Source: Streptomyces sp. NBC_01283 (GTDB lineage Bacteria; Actinomycetota; Actinomycetes; Streptomycetales; Streptomycetaceae). Taken from it: a DNA stretch of 64,000 nucleotides. The stretch lies in assembly GCF_041435335.1 (NCBI RefSeq), contig NZ_CP108430.1, positions 3,888,501-3,952,500 of the forward strand, given 5' to 3'. Under the pieces are notes generated by a model. It had not been told where the DNA came from, ran no database searches, and saw nothing but the letters and a program-made list of their open reading frames with translations. The position numbers were made by a program, and so were the translations under genes. Shown one piece after another: positions 9,681 to 17,459 of the stretch (the stretch's first letter is position 1; the number at the start of each line of letters is the position of its first letter).

Positions 9681-10636
9681 ACCGCGTACGTCGCGTTGTA
9701 CGCCTGCTCGTAGGTGGGGAGGTAGTCCGGGGTGACCGAACCGGCGACGCCCTGGACGCCCGTGACGGCGTTCCCTGCGAGGGACTGCGCGTCGGGGGCG
9801 ACGGTGCCGGTCAGGTCCTGCGCGAAGGGGGACACCTGGCCGACGACGCCACCGGTGAACGCGGGGACATCACCCGTGACGCCGTACGCGAGCTGGTCCG
9901 CGCTGCCGCCGACGCCCCGCACGACGGGCCGCACCTGGTCGGTGACGGTCTGCACGAGCGGCGAGACCGAGCCGACGATTCCGCCCGCGAACGGCTGGAC
10001 GTCGTCGCCGACGACACCCTGCGCGAACGGCGGGACCTCGCCGACGACGCCACCGGCGAACGGCTGCACGTCCCCGACCACGCCCTGCGCCAGGTAGCCG
10101 GCGTCGCCCACGGCCTGCCCGGCGACCGGCACGACGCCGTCGACGGCGGTGGCGGCGACGGGCGGCAGCACGGAGGCGGCGGTCTCTTCGGCGATGGGGG
10201 TGGCGGTCGCCTCGGCCTCGTCGACAGCCGGGGCGAAGGCGGAGAGGGGGCCGAAGAGGTAGTCGACGGAGTCCTCGGGTGCCTGGGGAGCCTTGGGAGC
10301 CTTGGGCGTGTCGAGGTGGGGGGTGTCGAGCTTCGGGGCGGCGGCCTTGGGGGCGGCGGCCTTGGGGGCGGCGGCCTTCGCGTCCGCGACGGTGGACTTC
10401 GTGTCGGAGAGGGCGGACTTCGCCTTGCCCTGGATGTCGGTGACATCGGCGGTGTCGACGGTGTCGGTGACGTCGGCCGCGTCGCCGGTGGCGTCGGCGA
10501 CGGCGTCGGACGCCTGGTCCGGCAGGGAGACGGAGTGCTGCGGCAGCTCGTCCGCGCTGGCCACGGCGGACCCGAGCGCCCAGGCTCCCGTGACACCGGC
10601 GGCTATGACGATGGAACGACGGATGTTCTTGTTCAT
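9677..10636 (-). CDS. Secreted repeat protein of unknown function
   Basis: The product is 319 residues with a classical signal peptide (basic start, hydrophobic core, cleavage probably near ASADE). An Ala/Asp/Thr-rich linker follows, with three AAPK repeats (about residues 88-100) and Pro-rich LDTP/KAPKAPQAP. The C-terminal half consists of imperfect repeats of about 11-18 residues built on GVVGDVQPFAGG / GVVGEVPPFAQG / GIVGSVSPLVQ. The end is Tyr-rich (PDYLPTYEQAYNATYAV). It lacks Cys, an LPXTG motif and a C-terminal membrane anchor. It is probably an exported, low-complexity surface or matrix protein. The neighbouring minus-strand gene also encodes an exported low-complexity protein. Confidence 0.8.
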   Translation of the reverse strand: MNKNIRRSIVIAAGVTGAWALGSAVASADELPQHSVSLPDQASDAVADATGDAADVTDTVDTADVTDIQGKAKSALSDTKSTVADAKAAAPKAAAPKAAAPKLDTPHLDTPKAPKAPQAPEDSVDYLFGPLSAFAPAVDEAEATATPIAEETAASVLPPVAATAVDGVVPVAGQAVGDAGYLAQGVVGDVQPFAGGVVGEVPPFAQGVVGDDVQPFAGGIVGSVSPLVQTVTDQVRPVVRGVGGSADQLAYGVTGDVPAFTGGVVGQVSPFAQDLTGTVAPDAQSLAGNAVTGVQGVAGSVTPDYLPTYEQAYNATYAV

Positions 10637-10754
10637 GCGTGCTTCAGATCCTTCGAACTCTGGCTGTGAATCCGACCCGGTACGAGATGCGTCCGGTCGG
10701 CGGGCAGACCTTTGCCACCCCCGCGCGGCAGGTCTTCGCGGGGAAAGGGCTGCC

Positions 10755-11657
10755 CTAGCCAGGGAATTCGGGAATGTCCCGGTGTCGTTCGCGGATCGGC
10801 GCGGGAACCTGACCGGCCCCGGCGCCCTGCAGAAGCCTCACCGGCGCACGGCCGTCGAGCGAGGCGGTACACGGATCGCCCTGCCGCGTCGAACTCCCGT
10901 CACCGGCCGACTGCCCGCCCAGCGTCCGCGCGGGATCACCAGGGGCTGACGGGAACGAGGACGGGAGCGGGGGCGGGGGCGGGGACGGCTCGTGCCCGGT
11001 GCGGTGCGCCTGCTGACCGCTCGGGAGGGTGGAGCCGGTACCGAGGTGGGTGCTGGTGCGAGTGCCGGTGCCGGTGCCGGAACCGGTGCCGTACGAGGAC
11101 TCGGCCCGCGCCCCGTGCGCCCGTGCCGTCACCTCTCCCTGACCGGCACGAGAGGCCGGAGGCTCTGCACCGGCGCCGGCACCCGCACCATGGCCGGGGC
11201 CAGGCTGCGGAAGCTCGGGCACGTCGGCGGCGGGCAGGCTGGGCGTACCCGGCAGGTCGGACGCCTCGGGCAGTACCCGCTGCGGCGCACCCTCGACAAC
11301 TCCGGTGACCCCGTCCACGACCGGCCGCACAACACCCCGCGCGGTCCGGGCCACGGGCTCGGCGACGTCGGCCACGGGCTCGACGGCGGCATCGCGCACC
11401 GCCTCGCCCCCGCCCCGCACGGCCTCGCGCGCAGGCTCGGCCACCCGCACACGCACCGGTTCCACCGACCGCGCCGCAGCCTTGGTTGCCTGGCCCGGAG
11501 CCGGCACACCGTCGGCCGCATGCGCACGCTCGCCGCAGAGGAAGCCCAGCGCGAGCAACCCGGCGAGCAGCAGCACCACTTGCAGCACACGCCGCCCGGC
11601 CACGGCGCGCGGCATGCGCACGGCGGCATCGGGCAGAACGACTGCTGCGGGAGTCAA
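10755..11657 (-). CDS. Exported low-complexity protein
   Basis: I place the start at TTG 11657, preceded by AGAGGAA. ATG 11738, with GGAG upstream, is a reasonable alternative adding 27 residues. A hydrophobic signal/anchor (VLQVVLLLAGLLALGFLCG) ends in AHAADG, a probable cleavage site. The rest is Ala/Val/Arg/Glu- and Gly/Thr-rich, with repeats such as EPVADVAEPVARTARGVVRPV and GTGSGTGTGTRT. The EPV/VRPVVDGVTGVV repeats loosely recall those of the neighbouring secreted repeat protein. No catalytic motif is visible. It may be a partner of that protein, though this is inferred only from adjacency and style. Confidence 0.6.
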   Translation of the reverse strand: MTPAAVVLPDAAVRMPRAVAGRRVLQVVLLLAGLLALGFLCGERAHAADGVPAPGQATKAAARSVEPVRVRVAEPAREAVRGGGEAVRDAAVEPVADVAEPVARTARGVVRPVVDGVTGVVEGAPQRVLPEASDLPGTPSLPAADVPELPQPGPGHGAGAGAGAEPPASRAGQGEVTARAHGARAESSYGTGSGTGTGTRTSTHLGTGSTLPSGQQAHRTGHEPSPPPPPLPSSFPSAPGDPARTLGGQSAGDGSSTRQGDPCTASLDGRAPVRLLQGAGAGQVPAPIRERHRDIPEFPG

Positions 11658-11842
11658 GACGAGGGGTTCCTCTGCTGGTGCTGGGCCGGGCGGGGCCGGG
11701 TGGGGCCGGGCGAGGCCCGGAACACGGCACCGGAGCATGACGCTCCGGGAGTGAAGCGACGCTCCAGGAGTGAAGCCCGCCGATACTCGCACGCCCCGCC
11801 CGCCCTCGCGCAAGTCCCGGGTTACCGATGCGTATTCATGTG

Positions 11843-13006
11843 TTACCGATGCGTACTCATGTCCGGTATGGGCAGCGGGCGCTTCTCGATCGCCGCTGCC
11901 ATCACCTCCGGGAAGAGGTCCGGGGTACAGGCGAAGGCCGGTGCGTCCAGAGCCGAGAGCGCCGCCGCGTGTTCGCGGTCGTACGCGGGCGTCCCCTCGT
12001 CAGAGAGCGCGAGCAGCGTCACGAACTGCACGCCGGACGCCTTCATCGCAGCGACCCGCTTCAGCATCTCGTTGCGTATGCCCCCTTCGTAGAGGTCGCT
12101 GATGAGGACGACGATGGTGTCGGCGGGCCGGGTTATCTGCGACTGGCAGTACGCGAGCGCCCGGTTGATGTCCGTCCCGCCCCCCAACTGCGTGCCGAAC
12201 AGGACGTCCACCGGATCGTCGAGCTGATCGGTCAGATCGACGACGTTCGTGTCGAAGACGACGAGCCGCGTATTGAGCGACCGCATCGAACCGAGCACGG
12301 CACCGAACACCGAGGCGTAGACGACGGACGCGGCCATCGAGCCCGACTGGTCGATGCAGAGGATGACTTCCTTCTTCACGGACTGCGAGGCCCGCCCGTA
12401 CCCGACGAGGCGTTCGGGCACGATCGTCCTGTACTCCGGCAGGTAGTTCTTGAGGTTGACCGCGATCGTGCGGTTCCAGTCGATGTCGTGGTGGCGCGGC
12501 CTGCTGACGCGGGCGCTGCGGTCGAGCGCGCCGGTGAGGGTGGCCCGGGTGCGCGTGGCGAGCCGCTTCTCCAGGTCCTCGACCACCTTGCGCACGACGG
12601 CCCGAGCGGTCTCCTTGGTGGTCTCCGGCATGGCCTTGTTGAGGGAGAGCAGGGTCCCGACCAGATGCACGTCGGCCTCCACGGCCTCCAGCATCTCGGG
12701 CTCCAGGAGCAGCGTCGACAGACCCAGCCGCTCGATGGCGTCGCGCTGCATGACCTGGACGACGGACGAGGGGAAGTACGTCCGGATGTCCCCGAGCCAA
12801 CGCGACACGGACGGCGCGGACGCCCCCAGCCCCGCCGAACGGTCCCGCCCCCGGTCCTTCTTCCCCGCCTCCCCTCCCCCGTAGAGCGCACCGAGCGCCC
12901 CATCCATGGCCGCATCCCTCCCGCCGAGCTCGCACCCGGTCCCGTCGGCAGCACCCCCACCCAGCACAAGCCGCCACCGCCGCATCCGCTCCCCGCCATC
13001 CCCCAC
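11843..13006 (-). CDS. VWA domain protein (YehP-like)
   Basis: The start GTG 13006 is preceded by AGGGGAGG at ideal spacing and gives 387 residues beginning close to the family-typical MRRWRLVLGG. The C-terminal half is a von Willebrand A domain with a complete MIDAS: DQSGS at residues 219-223, then a Thr in GTQLGGGTD, then Asp in LISDLYEGG. The N-terminal half is helical and unnamed. VWA proteins of this type are known to pair with MoxR ATPases, and the MoxR gene lies two genes upstream. The frame stays open upstream to an ATG at 13441, which overlaps the stop of the DUF5682 gene, so a 532-residue form with a Gly/Ala/Val-rich extension cannot be ruled out. Confidence 0.88.
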   Translation of the reverse strand: MGDGGERMRRWRLVLGGGAADGTGCELGGRDAAMDGALGALYGGGEAGKKDRGRDRSAGLGASAPSVSRWLGDIRTYFPSSVVQVMQRDAIERLGLSTLLLEPEMLEAVEADVHLVGTLLSLNKAMPETTKETARAVVRKVVEDLEKRLATRTRATLTGALDRSARVSRPRHHDIDWNRTIAVNLKNYLPEYRTIVPERLVGYGRASQSVKKEVILCIDQSGSMAASVVYASVFGAVLGSMRSLNTRLVVFDTNVVDLTDQLDDPVDVLFGTQLGGGTDINRALAYCQSQITRPADTIVVLISDLYEGGIRNEMLKRVAAMKASGVQFVTLLALSDEGTPAYDREHAAALSALDAPAFACTPDLFPEVMAAAIEKRPLPIPDMSTHR

Positions 13007-13437
13007 GCCCGAAGCCTCCCCTCGATCCAAGCCCCCCGCCCCTTGCCCTGCACCTGCACCCCGAGCCACACCCCCCGCCCGACCCGCACCTGCAACGACA
13101 GCCGCCCCTCGAACAGCCGACACCGCCCCACCCCGACCAACGACCACCGCCTCACCCCCATCCGCGACGACGACCGCCCCTCGATCAACAGCTCCCACCC
13201 CACCCTGACCAGCGGCTACCGCCCCACCCCGACCAACGACCACCGCCTCACCCGCCCGAATCCCCAAAGCCCCGCCCTCCAATACGCCCACCCCCGCGTC
13301 AGACCGCACCCCCTGAGCCACGTCCGCCCACACCTCCCGAACCACGTCCGGCCGCACCCGAGCCAAGTCCGGCCGCCCTCCCCGAGCCACGTCCGCCGCC
13401 ACCTCCCCCGCCACGCCCCGACCCGCTTCCCGCGTCA
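13007..13437 (-). other. Low-complexity junction between the DUF5682 and VWA genes
   Basis: This 431-bp stretch has no stop codon in the VWA frame. It would encode a Gly/Ala/Val/Arg-rich segment of about 145 residues if translated from ATG 13441 (TGATG overlap with the upstream gene). I see no domain in it. It holds two identical 36-bp repeats. It is either an untranslated spacer or a translated N-terminal extension of the VWA protein; the strong ribosome site at 13006 favours a spacer. Confidence 0.6.
13122..13253. repeat. Two identical 36-bp direct repeats 96 bp apart
   Basis: Positions 13122-13157 and 13218-13253 are identical. In the VWA reading frame each would encode GEAVVVGRGGAV. They lie inside the low-complexity junction and suggest growth by slippage or duplication. 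Confidence 0.9.
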
Positions 13438-15987
13438 TCACCCCACCCCCACAAGCCCGTTACCGTCACCAACGCCAGCCCTGGCTTCGGACGCAGACCC
13501 GGTCCCGCCCCTGGCCCCCGTCTCGGAACCAGCCCCGCCCTCAGCCCGACTCCCAACCTCGGCCCCGGCCCCGGAACCAGCCCCGACCCCAACCCCCAGC
13601 AACAAACTCAGCACCGGCAGCACCGCATCCGCCCGCTCGGCGTCCAGGTCCGGCCCGAAGCCGGGTATCCCGCCGGCAACGGTCGCGCCGCCCGCGCTCG
13701 CCGCCGGGCCACGTCGCACCAGTTCCCCCAGCGTCCGCCGTACTCCCGGTTCGTACGCCGAGAAGGTGCGTCGCAGCAGTGGCAGTACGTCGGTGAAGGC
13801 ACGGTCAGGGACTCCCGTCAGCCAGTCGTCGACCAGACCGAGCAGCCGCTCGTCGTGCACGAGCAGCATGCCGCCCCCGGACCCGCCGCCCACGAACCCC
13901 TCGATCCAGGCGGCGGCTTCGGCGGGTTCGGTCCCCCGGGACAGGGCGAGCCCCATGAACCGAGCGGCCTCCCCGTCGGCCAGCTCCCCGCCGTCCATCA
14001 GGATCCGCACGCACCGGCCCCGCACCACCCCGGCAACACTGTCCCGCTCGCCCAGCACCCTCAGCACGGAGTACCACCGTCCCCGCATGCCGGCCCCCGG
14101 CGGAGTCACGCGCTGCCCGGCCGTCCCCTCCCCCGCAGGCCCGCCGTCCGACTCCCCCAGCAAGCCCACCGCCTGGTGAACCGCGTCCACATGCCCCCGC
14201 ATCTCGAGCGCCGCGTCCTGGTCGAGCCCCGCACACGCCGGGGGCAGCCCGACGAACACCCGCTCGGCGAGGCCCACCGCCACCTCGCCGAGGGCAGCCG
14301 TGTCCGTGCCCCGCACATCCCCGTACCGCAGCGACCGCACCAACGCGGGCAACGCCTGCGCCAGATGTCCGACATCCGCGTCCAGCGCCGCCCGGTCCGC
14401 GAGGACCTGCATCACCACGGGCAACGCGTCCGGCAACTCGGCCAGCAGACACCGCTCGGCCAGCGCGGTGACCTCGGCCAGGGCCCTGGCCCCGACGGCA
14501 TCGGACTCCGTGCGGGCGGTGGCCGCCGCCACGACAGTCGTCCCCCATACCCCCGCCTCCGCCACCCGCACGGAAAGCTCCGGCTCCCACCGCAGCCGCC
14601 AGGTCTCCCGGAACGTACCCGTGCTCCCCCGTGACTCGACCGGCACGCCCCAGCCGATACCGAGCAGCCGGAGGCGATGCAGCAGCCTGCTGCGCGCCGC
14701 ATCCGTCTCCTTGCGCAGGTCCAGCTCCAACTCCCGCTCCAGAGCCTCCGGTTTGAGCCGGAGCTTGCGCTGGAGGCGCGTGAGATCGCGCTGCAATGGC
14801 ACCGCAGGCGCAGAGTCCGGCACCTCCCCCAGCACATCTCCGACGACGAGCTTGTCGTGGACGAGGGAGAGCGGCACGTCGGAGCCCTCGCACATCACCG
14901 CCCGGATCGCGTCCGTCGTCTCGGTGAGCCCCGCCAGCGGACGCCCCCGCATCGCGGCGAGCGTCTCCGCGAGCCGCACCGCCTCGATGACATGCGCGGA
15001 CGACACGAGCCTGTCCTCGTCCCGAAGGAGCCGTGCGACCTTGGTCAGCCAGCGCTCGACGGGGCGGTCGGGCGCGCTGAACAGATGCCCGTACCAACCG
15101 GGCGACGCGATCCCCGCGCCGTATCCACTGGCCCGGGAGAGGCGGCGGTGCGTCCAGGGCACCCAGGTCATGTCGACCTTCACCTTCGGCAGCCCCTTGA
15201 GCAGCGCCCGGTCCGCCGCCAAGGTCACCTTCTGCCGCAGCGCGGGCACATGCCAGGCCCCGCACACGACCGCGACGTCGTCGACGCCGAACTCTCTCTG
15301 TGCAGAACGCAGTTGGATCCGCATGTACGCCTCGCGCACCAGGTCGCGGTCGTGCCCACCGACCCCGTGCTCCTCGCGCAGCGCCCCCATGGCCTCACCC
15401 AGCGCGTCGAACGGCGCGAACGCGTCCTCGCCCGCCCCCCGGTGCTCGACGACGTCCTCCCACCACCGCTCGGGATCGTCGTACCCGGCGGTCTCGGCGA
15501 GCACCGCGAGCGGATCGATCCGCACCGCCTCGACGTCCGCTTCCCCCGGCGATCCGGGTTCGCCCGGCTCCCCCTCCGCGGCACCCTTGTCCCCCTCTGC
15601 GGCGTCCGCTTCCCCCTCCGTTCCCTCCGCCCGCGCCAGTGAATGCGCCGCCGGAAGGTCCATGAAACGGACCGGAACCCCGGCCCCCGCAGCCCACTTG
15701 ATCGCGACCCACTCCGGCGAGAACTCCGCCAGCGGCCAGAAAGCCGACCGGCCGGGCTCATCCACCACATGCGCGAGCAGCGCCACCGGGGGCCGCATCC
15801 CCTCGTCCGCCGCGAGCGCCACAAGGCCGTCGGCCTCGGGTGGCCCCTCGATCAGCACCACGCGTGGCGCGCCCTCATCGAGCGCGGCCCGCACCGCTCG
15901 CGCCGACCCGGGCCCGTGATGCCTAACCCCGAGCAGCAACGGCCCCTCGCCAGCCCGCGTCGTCGTCCCCCGCACCTCGTCGCCCAT
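13438..15987 (-). CDS. DUF5682 family protein (YehM-like)
   Basis: The product is 849 residues from ATG 15987, chosen because GAGAAGGGG lies upstream; a GTG seven codons earlier would place that site inside the gene. The N-terminus carries LLLGVRHHGPGSARAV and VVLIEGPPEAD, the signature of the DUF5682 family. The middle and C-terminal parts are helical and Leu/Ala/Glu-rich, consistent with an alpha-solenoid. The last 60 or so residues are Gly/Ala/Ser-rich low complexity (VGVGAGSGAGAEVG). The gene sits between MoxR and VWA genes, as in E. coli yehL-yehM-yehP. Biochemical function is unknown. The His-His pair near the N-terminus could be functional. Confidence 0.9.
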   Translation of the reverse strand: MGDEVRGTTTRAGEGPLLLGVRHHGPGSARAVRAALDEGAPRVVLIEGPPEADGLVALAADEGMRPPVALLAHVVDEPGRSAFWPLAEFSPEWVAIKWAAGAGVPVRFMDLPAAHSLARAEGTEGEADAAEGDKGAAEGEPGEPGSPGEADVEAVRIDPLAVLAETAGYDDPERWWEDVVEHRGAGEDAFAPFDALGEAMGALREEHGVGGHDRDLVREAYMRIQLRSAQREFGVDDVAVVCGAWHVPALRQKVTLAADRALLKGLPKVKVDMTWVPWTHRRLSRASGYGAGIASPGWYGHLFSAPDRPVERWLTKVARLLRDEDRLVSSAHVIEAVRLAETLAAMRGRPLAGLTETTDAIRAVMCEGSDVPLSLVHDKLVVGDVLGEVPDSAPAVPLQRDLTRLQRKLRLKPEALERELELDLRKETDAARSRLLHRLRLLGIGWGVPVESRGSTGTFRETWRLRWEPELSVRVAEAGVWGTTVVAAATARTESDAVGARALAEVTALAERCLLAELPDALPVVMQVLADRAALDADVGHLAQALPALVRSLRYGDVRGTDTAALGEVAVGLAERVFVGLPPACAGLDQDAALEMRGHVDAVHQAVGLLGESDGGPAGEGTAGQRVTPPGAGMRGRWYSVLRVLGERDSVAGVVRGRCVRILMDGGELADGEAARFMGLALSRGTEPAEAAAWIEGFVGGGSGGGMLLVHDERLLGLVDDWLTGVPDRAFTDVLPLLRRTFSAYEPGVRRTLGELVRRGPAASAGGATVAGGIPGFGPDLDAERADAVLPVLSLLLGVGVGAGSGAGAEVGSRAEGGAGSETGARGGTGSASEARAGVGDGNGLVGVG

Positions 15988-16083
15988 GTCCGCCCCACCC
16001 CTTCTCACGCGAACCAGCCACCGTCACGCCCACGCCCGCTGCCACGCCCGGCTCATCCGGGCCGCCCGAACCGCCCCCGTACG

Positions 16084-17304
16084 TCACGCACTCACCTCAC
16101 GGCACGCGCGGTAGAAGTCCTTCCACCCATCACGCTCACGCACCACCGCCTCCAGGTACTCCTGCCAGATCACCCGGTCCGCCGCCGGGTCACGGACGAC
16201 CGCGCCGAGGATGCCCGCCGCGACATCACCCGGCCGCAGCACGCCGTCCCCGAAGTGCGCTGCCAGAGCAAGGCCGTTGGTGACGACGGAGATCGCCTCG
16301 GCCGTCGAGAGCGTGCCGCTCGGCGACTTCACCTTCGTACGCCCGTCGGCCGTGACCCCGTCCCGCAGCTCGCGGAAGACGGTGACGACGCGGCGTATCT
16401 CGTCGATCCCCTCGGGCCCGGTCGGCAGGTCGAGCGAGCGCCCGATCTGGTCGACGCGGCGCGAGACGATGTCGACCTCGGCGTCGGCGCTCTCCGGCAG
16501 CGGCAGAACCACCGTGTTGAAGCGGCGGCGCAGCGCGCTCGACAGGTCGTTGACCCCGCGGTCGCGGTTGTTGGCGGTGGCGATGAGGTTGAAGCCGCGC
16601 ACCGCCTGTACCTCCTGCCCCAACTCCGGTATGGGGAGGGTCTTTTCCGAGAGGATCGTGATCAATGTGTCCTGTACGTCGGCGGGGATGCGGGTCAGCT
16701 CCTCGACCCGCGCCGTCATGCCGTCGGACATGGCCCGCATGACAGGGCTGGGCACGAGCGCGTCGCGGCTGGGGCCGTGCGCGAGCAGCTGCGCGTAGTT
16801 CCAGCCGTACCGGATCGCCTCCTCCGGTGTGCCGGCCGTGCCCTGCACGAGCAGCGTCGAGTCCCCGCTGACGGCGGCCGCCAGATGCTCGGACACCCAT
16901 GTCTTCGCGGTGCCTGGCACGCCGAGCAGGAGCAGGGCGCGGTCCGTGGCGAGGGTGGTGACGGCGACCTCGACGATGCGGCGCGGCCCCACGTACTTCG
17001 GCGAGATCACCGTTCCGTCGGGCAGCGTGCCGCCGAGCAGATACGTCGCGACCGCCCAGGGCGAGAGCCGCCAGCGGGCAGGGCGCGGCCGGTCGTCCTG
17101 CGCGACGAGCGCGGCCAGTTCGGCGGCGAAGGCGTGCTCGGCGTGCGGACGCAGCGCCTCTCCCGCGGGCGCGGATTCAAGCGTGGGCCGGTTCTCGGTC
17201 GTCGCAGACGTCCCAGTCGTACCAGTCGGCGAAGTCGTCGAAGTCGTCGAAGTTGCTGAGGCCGATGAGGTCGTTGCGGTCGTCGAGTCGACGGACACGG
17301 TCAT
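16084..17304 (-). CDS. MoxR-type AAA+ ATPase (YehL-like)
   Basis: The product is 406 residues from ATG 17304, preceded by GGAGGGGG. A Ser/Thr-rich disordered N-terminus (residues 1-40) precedes the AAA+ module. Walker A is GVPGTAKT at 128-135. The Walker B/helix-2 region includes RVEELTRIPADVQDTLITIL. Sensor 1 lies in LIATANNRDRGVNDLSSALRRRF, which also holds the arginine finger. MoxR ATPases act with VWA proteins as remodelling chaperones, here with the VWA protein two genes downstream. The gene heads an operon divergent from the SWIM gene. A RecA-NDp-like core lies about 55-80 bp upstream of the start. Confidence 0.93.
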   Translation of the reverse strand: MTVSVDSTTATTSSASATSTTSTTSPTGTTGTSATTENRPTLESAPAGEALRPHAEHAFAAELAALVAQDDRPRPARWRLSPWAVATYLLGGTLPDGTVISPKYVGPRRIVEVAVTTLATDRALLLLGVPGTAKTWVSEHLAAAVSGDSTLLVQGTAGTPEEAIRYGWNYAQLLAHGPSRDALVPSPVMRAMSDGMTARVEELTRIPADVQDTLITILSEKTLPIPELGQEVQAVRGFNLIATANNRDRGVNDLSSALRRRFNTVVLPLPESADAEVDIVSRRVDQIGRSLDLPTGPEGIDEIRRVVTVFRELRDGVTADGRTKVKSPSGTLSTAEAISVVTNGLALAAHFGDGVLRPGDVAAGILGAVVRDPAADRVIWQEYLEAVVRERDGWKDFYRACREVSA

Positions 17305-17357
17305 GGAGCGATCCCCCTCCAACTCGTCCGGGCGCATCTGGCCCGGATGTGATTCCA

Positions 17358-17383
17358 ACCGTGCACCACGCCACTGACAATCG
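17358..17383 (-). promoter_or_regulatory. RecA-NDp/PafBC-like promoter core for the MoxR operon
   Basis: On the minus strand TTGTCAGTGG (17380 to 17371) is followed after 7 bases by CACGGT (17363 to 17358), a poor match to the TANNNT -10 element. This arm also forms the left half of a perfect 14-bp inverted repeat (17370-17383 with 17427-17440). The MoxR start codon is about 50 bp downstream, with its own ribosome site. Confidence 0.6.
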
Positions 17384-17426
17384 ACCCTCGCGCGCCGCTG
17401 ACCTGCGCATATAGCAACGCCCAGGC

Positions 17427-17452
17427 CGATTGTCAGTGGCGGGATCTACCTT
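17427..17452 (+). promoter_or_regulatory. RecA-NDp/PafBC-like promoter for the SWIM operon
   Basis: TTGTCAGTGG (17430-17439) is followed after 7 bases by TACCTT (17447-17452), matching the mycobacterial RecA-NDp pattern TTGTCRGTGG then TANNNT. In mycobacteria that pattern is bound by PafBC under DNA stress. The expected transcription start is at about 17459-17460, which is the ATG of the SWIM gene, so the mRNA is probably leaderless. Based on motif match and position. Confidence 0.7.
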
Positions 17453-17459
17453 CGATGAC

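Noticed and set aside
9541..9735. Plus-strand open frame encoding VRLCA repeats
   Set aside because: It is simply the 15-bp repeat array read in an open frame; no ribosome site or conserved ends.
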